From: M55B165 sp964423265
GTDB taxonomy: Bacteria > Actinomycetota > Humimicrobiia > Humimicrobiales > Humimicrobiaceae
Assembly (NCBI GenBank): GCA_964423265.1
Contig: CAYREF010000033.1
Location: 1-22,005, forward strand
Direction: 5' to 3'
Length of the DNA: 22,005 nucleotides
Below, one piece after another: positions 1-7,245 of the stretch. The position numbers and the translations under genes were made by a program. Position 1 is the stretch's first letter. Each line of letters starts with the position of its first letter. The notes under the pieces are model-generated. The model worked only from the letters and a program-made list of their open reading frames with translations, had not been told where the DNA came from and made no database searches.

Positions 1-239
1 ATACCTATGGAATTTTAGTGCCCATTACCTATGGAGTTTACTTTACCATTGAGGATTACAGCGAAGATATTGCCGGCTATTTTATAACTGCGGTCTCAAT
101 ACTAAGCGGTCGCGGGCTACTTATCGGAGGAAAACTAGCGGATAAAATCGGCAGAAAGAAAGTAATTATCTATTTTGGTTTGAGCGTACTTATTTTGAGG
201 GAAGCGTATGCCTGTATTACTTTTATACAATCTATATAG
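1..239 (+). pseudogene. Truncated MFS transporter fragment
   Basis: The reading frame is open from the window edge (codons from base 3) to a TAG at 237-239, so the 5' part lies outside the window. It encodes a hydrophobic segment and then GGKLADKIGRKK, which is the MFS motif A (GxxxDRxGR type) found in the loops after TM2 and TM8. Only about 25 residues follow the motif, whereas at least three more helices would be expected after the second-half copy. The gene therefore looks truncated or frameshifted at its 3' end. Another frame (about 218-332) stays open past the stop and includes a VKEYFPR stretch faintly like an MFS loop, but it is not convincing. An internal GTG at 18 could start a short product, but no ribosome-binding site is visible. 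The MFS assignment rests on motif A alone; substrate unknown. Confidence 0.5.
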
Positions 240-359
240 TAAAGGAATATTTTCCAAGAATTTTTATATTTAAAATTATTACAGGTAAATTCATAACTGG
301 TTTAATGTCATTACAATTTATTATAAAATAAGATTTTAAAATTATAACAAGGACCGGAT

Positions 360-2060
360 ATGAATAAACAGGAGATAGAAAAGTACTCATCGGCAGTTAC
401 ATTATCGGATATGGAAATCTTTATTTTTCCTGAACTTTTATATAGCCTCGTTCTGGCTAATATAATGTCGCCAACAATCTGGCAATGGAAAGAAAAAGAC
501 TGGTTTAAGAATATTGGCAGAAAGACCCCCTACAGGAGAACACTAAGGCTAAAGCAATTTGTTATGGATAATTTTGACTTTAACCTGGATCTTGAGACAT
601 GGGGCCTTACCACAAAAGAAAAAGAGATTGCCAGGTTTAGTCCCTTTATGGAGGAAAAGGTAATAAGCAAGAGCAATGCGCTTTTCGGCTATGAAGGAGA
701 CAAATATTATTTTGACATGGATATCAGAAAGCATTTTGGAATCGACAAATACAACTCTAACATTATACCTTACTGGAAAACAGAAACTGTAGAAGCAATG
801 GAGGCTTTTAAACATAAAGAAAGTTATGAAAAAAGTGCCGGTGAATGCGTGTCCATATCAACCCTTTATGCTGCAGCTTTATTTATCATATGTGATATAC
901 CGCTGGATAACATCTTTCTAATGGCTACCCCACTCCACTCACAGAATTTTATTTATGTTAGAGATGGAATCATCACTAACAACAGGAGGGTGGTAACTAA
1001 AAATATGTGGTTTAACGGCAGCGAACTTTCAGCAAAAGCTCAAAGGGCCATGAGAAATGAACAAATCACCATTGTCTCTCACAACACAGGTTTTATCCAC
1101 ACGGTATATCCTAGTGCAACAATTGACCTAAAGGAATATAAAAGATTTGAAAAAAAACTCAAAAAATTTCTGGTTACTGATATTGATTTCGATATTTTAT
1201 GCAGCTTTTTAAGACAGGAAAGCTATCTCCAAAAATGCTTCCAGATAAAAGACTGTTATCACGGCAAGGAAAGATATATAGCCGCTGAAAAGGTATATGC
1301 TTATGAGCATACTAGCCCCTATAGGGTTAATGAAAATGTTCTGGATAAACTCTTAGCAGACATAGATGAATATGAATTTTATTCTGAACCCCTAGACGGC
1401 AGGATATGTCTTAATAAATTTGTGGATTATTTTGAAAACAACAATATCGGTTTTCACGATAAAAGCAGTATAGACAAGTTAATGAAAGAACTGGATTGCG
1501 AACATGAGAGGAAAAAAGAGATACTAGTTGGCCTTTATGAATTCTGCAATATGGAACCCAGGCTGCCTGAAAATAAAAAAGATTTTATAGAAACTAAACC
1601 AATAAATATAGCAAATGATATGGGTAGGGATAAAATAATTTCATACCTTGAATCTATAAGAGAAAAAAACATAGCCGCAGACCTGGCTTTTTATGCTTAC
1701 CGGGATTTTTCTAAAACAAACTGGGAGCCTTTTATAAAAGCAGCTATCGAAAGAAATCCTGTATCAATCACCGCTTGCAAAAATTATGAAGACAGCGAGG
1801 TTATCCTCAAACTGGAAAAAATGCCAAACCGGTCCATATATCCAGGGCCAAGAGTTGCCCAACCAGATGAAGTATGGAATTACCAGATGGGAGATGGGGT
1901 AGAAAAAGCAATATTGCTGGCCAATATTTTAAAAAATAGAAACAGGGATATAAATATAAGTATTAGCAAAGACAAGGTAGCCATTTCTTTAGAAGGTTCT
2001 ACAATTACCTGGCCTAGCCGCAAAGACCTTAAAGGAGACATCAATTTTGATAGTTTCTAA
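360..2060 (+). CDS. Unrecognised 566-residue protein with transglutaminase-like Cys/His/Asp pattern
   Basis: I do not recognise this family with certainty. The ATG at 360 has a good ribosome-binding site (AAGGA, 6-base spacer). No signal peptide or clear membrane helix is visible, so a cytoplasmic protein is likely. Around residues 160-205 the pattern GECVSIST (Cys163), PLHSQNF (His193) and RDGIITNN (Asp202) resembles the Cys-His-Asp arrangement of transglutaminase-like and papain-like folds, where a Cys at the start of a helix is followed by His and Asp on strands. That assignment is inference. The C-terminal half (about 270-566) is charged, probably helical, with no motif I can name. Codon use looks like that of neighbouring genes. 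It stands alone on the plus strand between a broken MFS gene and a convergent glycosyltransferase, so the neighbours do not reveal its role. Confidence 0.85.
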   Translation: MNKQEIEKYSSAVTLSDMEIFIFPELLYSLVLANIMSPTIWQWKEKDWFKNIGRKTPYRRTLRLKQFVMDNFDFNLDLETWGLTTKEKEIARFSPFMEEKVISKSNALFGYEGDKYYFDMDIRKHFGIDKYNSNIIPYWKTETVEAMEAFKHKESYEKSAGECVSISTLYAAALFIICDIPLDNIFLMATPLHSQNFIYVRDGIITNNRRVVTKNMWFNGSELSAKAQRAMRNEQITIVSHNTGFIHTVYPSATIDLKEYKRFEKKLKKFLVTDIDFDILCSFLRQESYLQKCFQIKDCYHGKERYIAAEKVYAYEHTSPYRVNENVLDKLLADIDEYEFYSEPLDGRICLNKFVDYFENNNIGFHDKSSIDKLMKELDCEHERKKEILVGLYEFCNMEPRLPENKKDFIETKPINIANDMGRDKIISYLESIREKNIAADLAFYAYRDFSKTNWEPFIKAAIERNPVSITACKNYEDSEVILKLEKMPNRSIYPGPRVAQPDEVWNYQMGDGVEKAILLANILKNRNRDINISISKDKVAISLEGSTITWPSRKDLKGDINFDSF

Positions 2061-2089
2061 ACTTTATCCCGTTTAGTAAGGAATAAAGT
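2061..2089 (+). terminator. Hairpin directly after the stop codon of the 566-residue gene
   Basis: ACTTTATCC (2061-2069) pairs with GGAATAAAGT (2080-2089) with one bulged A and a 10-base loop. It begins right after the TAA and lies between convergent genes. No T-run follows, so it may protect the 3' end rather than act as a classical intrinsic terminator. Confidence 0.3.
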
Positions 2090-2210
2090 AGTAAAAGAGT
2101 ATATAAAATTTTGGAAGGGAATTATAATTTTTGGCTCAAGATCTACTATCCTCTTGCCCAACAACAAAATAATGAAGTTTTTATTTATAATATTACTGGA
2201 ATTTCAATAG

Positions 2211-3416
2211 TTATATAAATGATCTGTCTAATTGATTTTTATCTGCTAATTTAGCATAAATATTTTCAAATTTATCCAAAGTATTTTTAAAGTCATGCTT
2301 CCTTATAAGGTGGAGGCTGTTTTTTGCCATCTTTTCCCTCAATTTTTTATCCCTGACTAATTTTAATGTCTTCTCTGAGGCATCCTCTACATCACCTGGA
2401 TTAAACAATAAACCATTTTTACCGTGCAGTACAAGCTCCGGGATAGCCATAGCCCTGGCAGCAATTACAGGCAAGCCACTAGCCATAGCCTCCATTAGGG
2501 AAAGCCCCTGCAATTCAACTTCGCTGCCCGAAAGGTAAATATCACTAGCCTTATACAGGCCAATCAAATCTCTCTCACTCAGCTGCCCGGTAAAAATTAC
2601 CTTGTGGCTTATGCCCAAATTTTGAGCCAAGCTTTTTAAAATCTTTTTCTGTCCACCGTTTCCGGCAATTAAGAACTGGAAATCTGTATAGCCCCTTATC
2701 CTAGCTAGAGCCTTCAGCAATATATCTACTCTTTTTTCTTTTTCTAGCCGGCTTACTGTAGTAAAAACCGGGCAATCTCTTCTAATGCTAAACCTTTTCC
2801 TAATTTCATCAGTGTTTGTTTTAATCTTGAAGTTACCTAAATCTAACCCATTTGATATTACTAAAATAGGTTTTTCTATTCCTATATGTTCAATTATTTT
2901 AGCTGCAGTATTTGAAGGCACAGTAATCATATCTATTCCATTAAATATTTTTAGGAAAGAATCCCAGAATTTTTGTTCCAGTATCCGGTAAAATATATTA
3001 TCCTTGCTTATATTTGAATGAGGCAATATATTGTCAGGGTGAAAGTGGTTGGTACCCACCACCCTTATGCCACTCTTTTTAGCTTCAATCTTAGCGGCAG
3101 TGGATACAAAGAAATGATCTGCAATATGTAAAATATCAGGTCTAAAATCATCAAATATTTCCCCCATAGAAGCCTTTGCAAATGGAGAAAAATGATAATC
3201 TTTCCTAGTAAATACAGGAAGTGAACCCAGCCTGTAAACAGTTACTCCATTTTCTATAGTCATTTGAGTTTCAATACCAGTTCCAGAGCAAACCACACCA
3301 ACATTATAGCCTCTTTTAGCCAGGCCTTCTGCTATCCTCTTGGTTGCTATCCCCGAGCCATTAATTTCTGGAGGATATACCTCAATTGTAAAAAGTATCT
3401 TTAATTTATTACCCAT
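2211..3416 (-). CDS. GT4-family glycosyltransferase (glycolipid or mannosyl transferase type)
   Basis: This 401-residue protein has the two-Rossmann-domain (GT-B) layout of family 4 glycosyltransferases. The N-terminal domain begins with KILFTIEVYPPEINGSG, the glycine-rich acceptor-side loop. The C-terminal nucleotide-sugar domain begins near VSRLEKEKRVDILLKAL and carries the EX7E motif in ELQGLSLMEAMASGLPVIA. Length is normal for the family. The sequence style is closest to diacylglycerol glucosyltransferases and phosphatidylinositol mannosyltransferases, so a membrane glycolipid or envelope polysaccharide is a reasonable product, but acceptor and sugar cannot be read from sequence. The ATG at 3416 is preceded by AAAGG. 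It lies downstream of the reductase and MATE genes on the same strand after a 258-base gap, so it probably has its own promoter. Confidence 0.9.
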   Translation of the reverse strand: MGNKLKILFTIEVYPPEINGSGIATKRIAEGLAKRGYNVGVVCSGTGIETQMTIENGVTVYRLGSLPVFTRKDYHFSPFAKASMGEIFDDFRPDILHIADHFFVSTAAKIEAKKSGIRVVGTNHFHPDNILPHSNISKDNIFYRILEQKFWDSFLKIFNGIDMITVPSNTAAKIIEHIGIEKPILVISNGLDLGNFKIKTNTDEIRKRFSIRRDCPVFTTVSRLEKEKRVDILLKALARIRGYTDFQFLIAGNGGQKKILKSLAQNLGISHKVIFTGQLSERDLIGLYKASDIYLSGSEVELQGLSLMEAMASGLPVIAARAMAIPELVLHGKNGLLFNPGDVEDASEKTLKLVRDKKLREKMAKNSLHLIRKHDFKNTLDKFENIYAKLADKNQLDRSFI

Positions 3417-3674
3417 AACACCAAACCTTTGTTATGCTTTCCCATATTTTACAAAAAAATTTACCAATTACAGGTGGACCTTAAGCTCCTATTACTTTTT
3501 TATCTTAATATTCTATAATAAATTAGCCATATTCAAAAATACATGGAAATTAATTACCCCTATAAATCATTTTTCGCCGCCGGGCATTTAAAATTATCTA
3601 ACTACAGCAAGACCAGGTAGAAATTCTAGTAGTATCTTAAGGCAAAAGCAGTCATTTCTTTGCGGATTTTTTGG

Positions 3675-4361
3675 TTAATCCCTATAGCCAGGGAAATAAT
3701 CTTTTACAATATTTTCTTTTTTTACACCTAGCTTTTCTAATTCAGATTCAACTGACTTGACCATCTTTATAGGTCCCGATATATAGAATTTCCTCTCCCC
3801 AATGTCTTCTACATTACCCTTTATAACCTTGGCGTCTATTAGCTTGGGATATATTATAAAATGGACTTTAAGCCCTTCCTGGCCGCTTTCTAAATCTTCA
3901 AGCAAACCCCTAAAAGAAATGTTTTTCTCATCACGGTTTGCATATACCAGGATTATGTCCCCTAGTTTGTTTTTCCGGGATAAATCAAGCAGGATAGACC
4001 GGTAGGGGGTAATTCCAATCCCACCAGCAATAAATACATATTTCTTCTTATAATCATTGACCGTAAAACTACCGTTAATATTATAAGCAGATACCTTATC
4101 CCCTTGTTTAAGGTTTAATAGCGCTTTCTTAAATGAACTGCCATCCTCAAGGTCAAACCTGGAGGTAAGCATAATATTTTTTTCATGGGGAGCAGAAGCA
4201 ATTGTAAAATGCCTTTCATCTCCCCTGCTATCTACATTTTTGTGCGGTATTTTGTAATATATGAACTGCCCAGCTTTCCAGGTTACAGGCGCAGAAGGTT
4301 CAAATATGAAGCTATATACGTCCTTGGTTTCCCTAATTTTTTTCAATAATTTAACATCCAT
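3675..4361 (-). CDS. FAD/NAD(P)-binding oxidoreductase of the ferredoxin-reductase fold
   Basis: The 228-residue protein matches the ferredoxin-NADP+ reductase fold. The FAD-binding barrel carries RHFTIAS (residues 50-56, the RxYS/T-type flavin motif) followed by GSFT near 97-100. The NAD(P) domain carries GGIGITP (113-119), and the C-terminus has the FYISGP strand and a final DYFPGY aromatic motif that stacks near the flavin. No iron-sulfur cluster Cys set or extra domain is present, so it is a stand-alone reductase that passes electrons between NAD(P)H and an unknown partner. It starts at ATG 4361 with a weak AGG site. It lies 60 bases after the MATE gene on the same strand and may be co-transcribed with it; no functional link between the two is obvious. 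Confidence 0.9.
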   Translation of the reverse strand: MDVKLLKKIRETKDVYSFIFEPSAPVTWKAGQFIYYKIPHKNVDSRGDERHFTIASAPHEKNIMLTSRFDLEDGSSFKKALLNLKQGDKVSAYNINGSFTVNDYKKKYVFIAGGIGITPYRSILLDLSRKNKLGDIILVYANRDEKNISFRGLLEDLESGQEGLKVHFIIYPKLIDAKVIKGNVEDIGERKFYISGPIKMVKSVESELEKLGVKKENIVKDYFPGYRD

Positions 4362-4421
4362 AGATTTAACCTATAACTATCTACATTGAAATGCAAACTG
4401 TTAGGAATTTAAAAGAATTAT

Positions 4422-5789
4422 TTAAGCCATCTCTTGCTGGGGTTGCAGGCAATATTTATTTAAAATCTTTATTTCCCTAAAAAGAAAACCAGCAGTAACG
4501 GCAAAAGACAGTATATCCGTAACCGGCCAGGATATCCAAACGCCTAGCAACCCATAAAATAAAGGAAGAACAAAAATTGCAGGTACAAAAAACAAGAGCT
4601 CCCTGGATAAAGTAATAAACAATGCAGGAACAGCCTTCCCTATGGCCTGAAAAAATGTACCCCCCAGTATGGGAAAGCTCCACAAAGGAGCCAGCATTGC
4701 TATAAGCCTTAAAGGCATAACCCCGTCTTTTACCAGACTCTGGTCATTAGTAAAAATATTAATTAAAACCCCGGGGAACAAGACCATGAAAATAAAGCCA
4801 ACTGCCGATATGGCAGAAGTCCATATAAAAGCCTCTTTTAGGACATTCTTAACCCTCAAGTACAGCTTTGCCCCATAGTTAAAGCCAACAAGGGGGGCAA
4901 ATCCATGACTAATGCCAAGAATAGGCATAAATATTAGATCAATGATCCTAATTCCTATACCGGTTATGGCAATATAACCGTCACCTCCATATTTTGTTAC
5001 CATCCTTATAAACAAAAGAAACATAATGCTTCCGATTATTTCCATCAAAAAAGAAGGAGTCCCTACAGCAAGCATTTCCCTTAATACATCCTTCCTTATT
5101 TTAAAAATAGGTAATTTAGGTTTAAATACGCTATTGCTGAATATAAAGAACAAAATAATATAGGCGGTACCCGCAACCTGGCTTATAACCGTAGCAATCG
5201 CTACCCCCCTTACCCCCATGCCAAATACAAAAATAAATATGGGGTCGAGAATCATATTAAGGCAAGCCCCAATTATCATTGCATACATAGCTGCCCTGGG
5301 TTTGCCTTCAGCCCTTATTATATTATTCCCGTTTACAGTAAAGGTATAGAATATAAACCCAAATAACATTACTGAAAGATACTCTTTTGCATAAACTAAT
5401 ACCTCCCCCGAGGCTCCCAGGAAGGATAATACATGGTCCATAAAAAAGTAGAAAAATGCTATAACAATAATATCCAGCAATATATTAAGTACCATTGCAT
5501 TTCCCCCAGCAATAGAAGCCCTGCTAACCTCTCCCCTACCCAGGGACCTGGATACTATGGAAGCAGCTCCTACCCCTGTAAGAAGCCCTATAGCTATCAT
5601 GAAAATTAATATGGGAAGGACAATAGTAAGGCCGGCTATGGCATCCGGGCCCACTGCATTTCCTACAAATATGGTGTCCACAAAATTATATAAGGCTATA
5701 AGTACCATGCCAATTATAGAAGGCATGGAAAATTTCCATAAAAGAGGTCTTAGGTCTTCATTAAGTATTTGTCTTTTCTGCTCTTCCAA
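4422..5789 (-). CDS. MATE-family multidrug/sodium antiporter, MepA-like
   Basis: A 455-residue, strongly hydrophobic protein with about 12 transmembrane helices in two related halves, as in the MATE family that exports drugs or metabolites in exchange for Na+ or H+. Family-like stretches include MPSIIGMVLIALYNFVDTIF in TM1 and GVGAASIVSRSLGRGE in the first cytoplasmic loop; the second half has SHGFAPLVGFNYGAK. Length is typical and the style is that of the MepA/DinF-like branch. The start is TTG at 5789, with AAGG nine bases upstream (on the minus strand); the next internal ATG would remove conserved TM1 residues. The substrate cannot be predicted. The upstream 430 bases are non-coding and contain dyad elements that may regulate it. 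Confidence 0.92.
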   Translation of the reverse strand: MEEQKRQILNEDLRPLLWKFSMPSIIGMVLIALYNFVDTIFVGNAVGPDAIAGLTIVLPILIFMIAIGLLTGVGAASIVSRSLGRGEVSRASIAGGNAMVLNILLDIIVIAFFYFFMDHVLSFLGASGEVLVYAKEYLSVMLFGFIFYTFTVNGNNIIRAEGKPRAAMYAMIIGACLNMILDPIFIFVFGMGVRGVAIATVISQVAGTAYIILFFIFSNSVFKPKLPIFKIRKDVLREMLAVGTPSFLMEIIGSIMFLLFIRMVTKYGGDGYIAITGIGIRIIDLIFMPILGISHGFAPLVGFNYGAKLYLRVKNVLKEAFIWTSAISAVGFIFMVLFPGVLINIFTNDQSLVKDGVMPLRLIAMLAPLWSFPILGGTFFQAIGKAVPALFITLSRELLFFVPAIFVLPLFYGLLGVWISWPVTDILSFAVTAGFLFREIKILNKYCLQPQQEMA

Positions 5790-5983
5790 TATTAATGCCT
5801 TAGAATTTTTAAAAGATAAATTAGCTTACATTAAAAAACTAGCATATGCAACTTTTCTAATATTTTCTTAATAAATAATACTAATTTTAGCAAAAGAAGC
5901 TAACTGGGGCTTTGCCTGGGTTGCTAGAATAATTTTTTAGGAAAAGCTAAATCCCAAAAAAACTAGAACATAGTAATTGATAA

Positions 5984-6002
5984 AATATATAGGCTATATA
6001 TT
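5984..6002. promoter_or_regulatory. 19-bp AT-rich dyad (AATATATAG-G-CTATATATT)
   Basis: The two 9-base arms are perfect inverted repeats around one central base. It lies about 200 bases upstream of the MATE start codon. It could be a repressor operator of the TetR/MarR kind often found near efflux genes, but no regulator gene is adjacent and AT-rich DNA makes such dyads by chance. Confidence 0.3.
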
Positions 6003-6041
6003 CACTAATACTGCAAAATTTATAATATGTAAAAGAAAGCT

Positions 6042-6080
6042 GGCCCATTATAACGATGGAGTTATAAAGGCCCATTTTTT
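6042..6080. terminator. Imperfect hairpin with flanking T-runs, possibly a bidirectional terminator
   Basis: GGCCCATTATAAC (6042-6054) pairs with GTTATAAAGGCCC (6061-6073) at 11 of 13 positions around a 6-base loop. On the plus strand ATTTTTT follows (6074-6080). On the minus strand AGCTTTCTTTT follows, so it could end transcripts coming from xthA and the small CxxC gene. No plus-strand gene lies just upstream, so minus-strand use is more likely. Confidence 0.45.
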
Positions 6081-6219
6081 GGCTGGCCAGGGGTAAAGAA
6101 TAAGGCTGCTTGTCATGCTATTTTCTAAAGCCCGGCTATCATTTTCCAATTAAAACCTTTAATAAGAACAGGTAAGCAAATAACAAAAAGTACCATTAAA
6201 AAATAAAAGAAATGCTTAA

Positions 6220-6369
6220 TCACAGATCATTAGTTTTGTTAGAACATTCTGGGCAAATCCAGCATATATCCCCGCCGCCTACAGTATTTTCAATTCTAGC
6301 GTCCCCGCCATTAGATTCTTCATCATTTTTTTCAAAAATTTTATTGCAAATGCAGCATTTTACTTCCAT
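6220..6369 (-). CDS. 49-residue CxxC...CxxC zinc-ribbon-like small protein
   Basis: Reading the minus strand from ATG 6369 gives a 49-residue protein ending in TGA at 6220-6222. It begins MEVKCCICNKIFEKND and near the C-terminus has ICWICPECSNK, giving two Cys-x2-Cys knuckles (Cys5/Cys8 or Cys6, and Cys40/Cys43-type spacing with an extra Cys37) about 30 residues apart. That is the layout of a small zinc ribbon. The middle is acidic and glycine-rich. A GGGAGTG site lies about 12 bases upstream, somewhat far. It sits 109 bases after xthA on the same strand. Function unknown; small proteins of this layout bind zinc and often contact nucleic acid or protein partners, which here is only inference. 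The opposite-strand frame over the same bases lacks any such pattern. Confidence 0.6.
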   Translation of the reverse strand: MEVKCCICNKIFEKNDEESNGGDARIENTVGGGDICWICPECSNKTNDL

Positions 6370-6478
6370 TATTAAAAATCACTCCCAATCCTAAATAAAT
6401 TGCCCCTTACTCTACCAAAATGAGACAATTAATACAACTATTTAAAAATCAAAAAACTCCTCCAAATAAAGATACGGG

Positions 6479-7243
6479 TTAAATTTTAATTTCAAGCATT
6501 ATGGGACAATGGTCTGATCCCAGAATGAAAGAAAGAATGTCAGAGGAAATTAAGTTTTCCCTTAAATTACTGCTTGCAAAGAAATAATCCAGTCTCCATC
6601 CCACATTTCTTACCCGTGACCTGGTTTTGTAATCCCACCAGGTATACTGGCCTGCCTTTTTGTTAAAATATCTGAAAGAATCTATAAAGCCAGTAGATAC
6701 CAGCCTGTCAATCCATTCCCTTTCAACAGGCAAAAACCCTGTATTATTAATATTCTGTCTAGGTCTTGCCAGGTCAATAGACTTATGAGCTGTATTAAAA
6801 TCACCTGCTATTACAATTTTATAACCTTTTCTTTTTAAATAGCTAATATAATCAAGAAAATAAATGTAAAAATCAAGCTTGTAATGCAGCCTTTGTTTTG
6901 ACCTGCCCCCATTGGGAAAATATACATTAAACAAAATAAAATCCTTAAAATCTGCCCTTATGAGCCTTCCTTCCCTATCAAAACGCTCTGTTCCTGTATC
7001 CATGCAAATAAGTTTGGGTTCTTTTTTTGAATAAAGTGCCACACCGCTATACCCGGGCCTGGTACTTTTAGAGAAATATGAATGGTAATTGGGAATGTTT
7101 GCTAATCTTCTGGGAATCACTTGGGGGTTAGCTTTGGTTTCTTGCAGGCAAACTATATCTGCATCCTGAAAATCCATAAAATCCATAAAGCCTTTGCCAT
7201 AAATAGCTCTTATTCCATTTACATTCCAGGATATTATTTTCAA
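6479..7243 (-). CDS. xthA: Exodeoxyribonuclease III / AP endonuclease
   Basis: The 254-residue protein is a class II AP endonuclease of the ExoIII family. It cuts DNA 5' of abasic sites in base-excision repair and can also degrade 3' ends. Motifs in order: ISWNVNGIRA (Asn7/Asn9), VCLQETK (metal-binding Glu35), FNVYFPNGG, IAGDFNTAH (Asp and Asn of the active site) and GSDHCPIMLEI (the Asp-His pair at the C-terminus). All expected catalytic residues are present and length is normal. The start is TTG at 7243, two bases after the pheT stop. Its weak GAGAG ribosome-binding site lies inside the end of pheT, so translation is probably coupled to pheT. It is thus the last main gene of the infC-pheT operon, linking a repair enzyme to the translation block. 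Confidence 0.95.
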   Translation of the reverse strand: MKIISWNVNGIRAIYGKGFMDFMDFQDADIVCLQETKANPQVIPRRLANIPNYHSYFSKSTRPGYSGVALYSKKEPKLICMDTGTERFDREGRLIRADFKDFILFNVYFPNGGRSKQRLHYKLDFYIYFLDYISYLKRKGYKIVIAGDFNTAHKSIDLARPRQNINNTGFLPVEREWIDRLVSTGFIDSFRYFNKKAGQYTWWDYKTRSRVRNVGWRLDYFFASSNLRENLISSDILSFILGSDHCPIMLEIKI

Positions 7244-7245
7244 AT

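Larger units (their letters stand above)
5790..6219. other. Non-coding gap with dyad-symmetric elements
   Basis: No reading frame here has a ribosome-binding site or recognisable protein; the longest is a 23-codon minus-strand frame without one. The stretch holds a 19-bp AT-rich dyad (5984-6002) and an imperfect hairpin (6042-6073), annotated separately. It is the upstream region of the MATE gene and the downstream region of the small CxxC gene. No clear sigma-70-type promoter for the MATE gene was found. Confidence 0.6.

Noticed and set aside
3560..3600. GC-rich CGCCGCCGGGCA stretch as terminator of the reductase gene
   Set aside because: Only a 3-bp stem can form, and the T-run is on the wrong side for the minus-strand gene.
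6212..6394. Plus-strand frame of 60 codons
   Set aside because: It is the opposite-strand shadow of the CxxC small protein, has low-complexity Ser-rich content and no ribosome-binding site.
6440..6478. Perfect GGAGGAG ribosome-binding site after xthA
   Set aside because: The TTG four bases later opens only a three-codon frame before TAG, so no gene follows.
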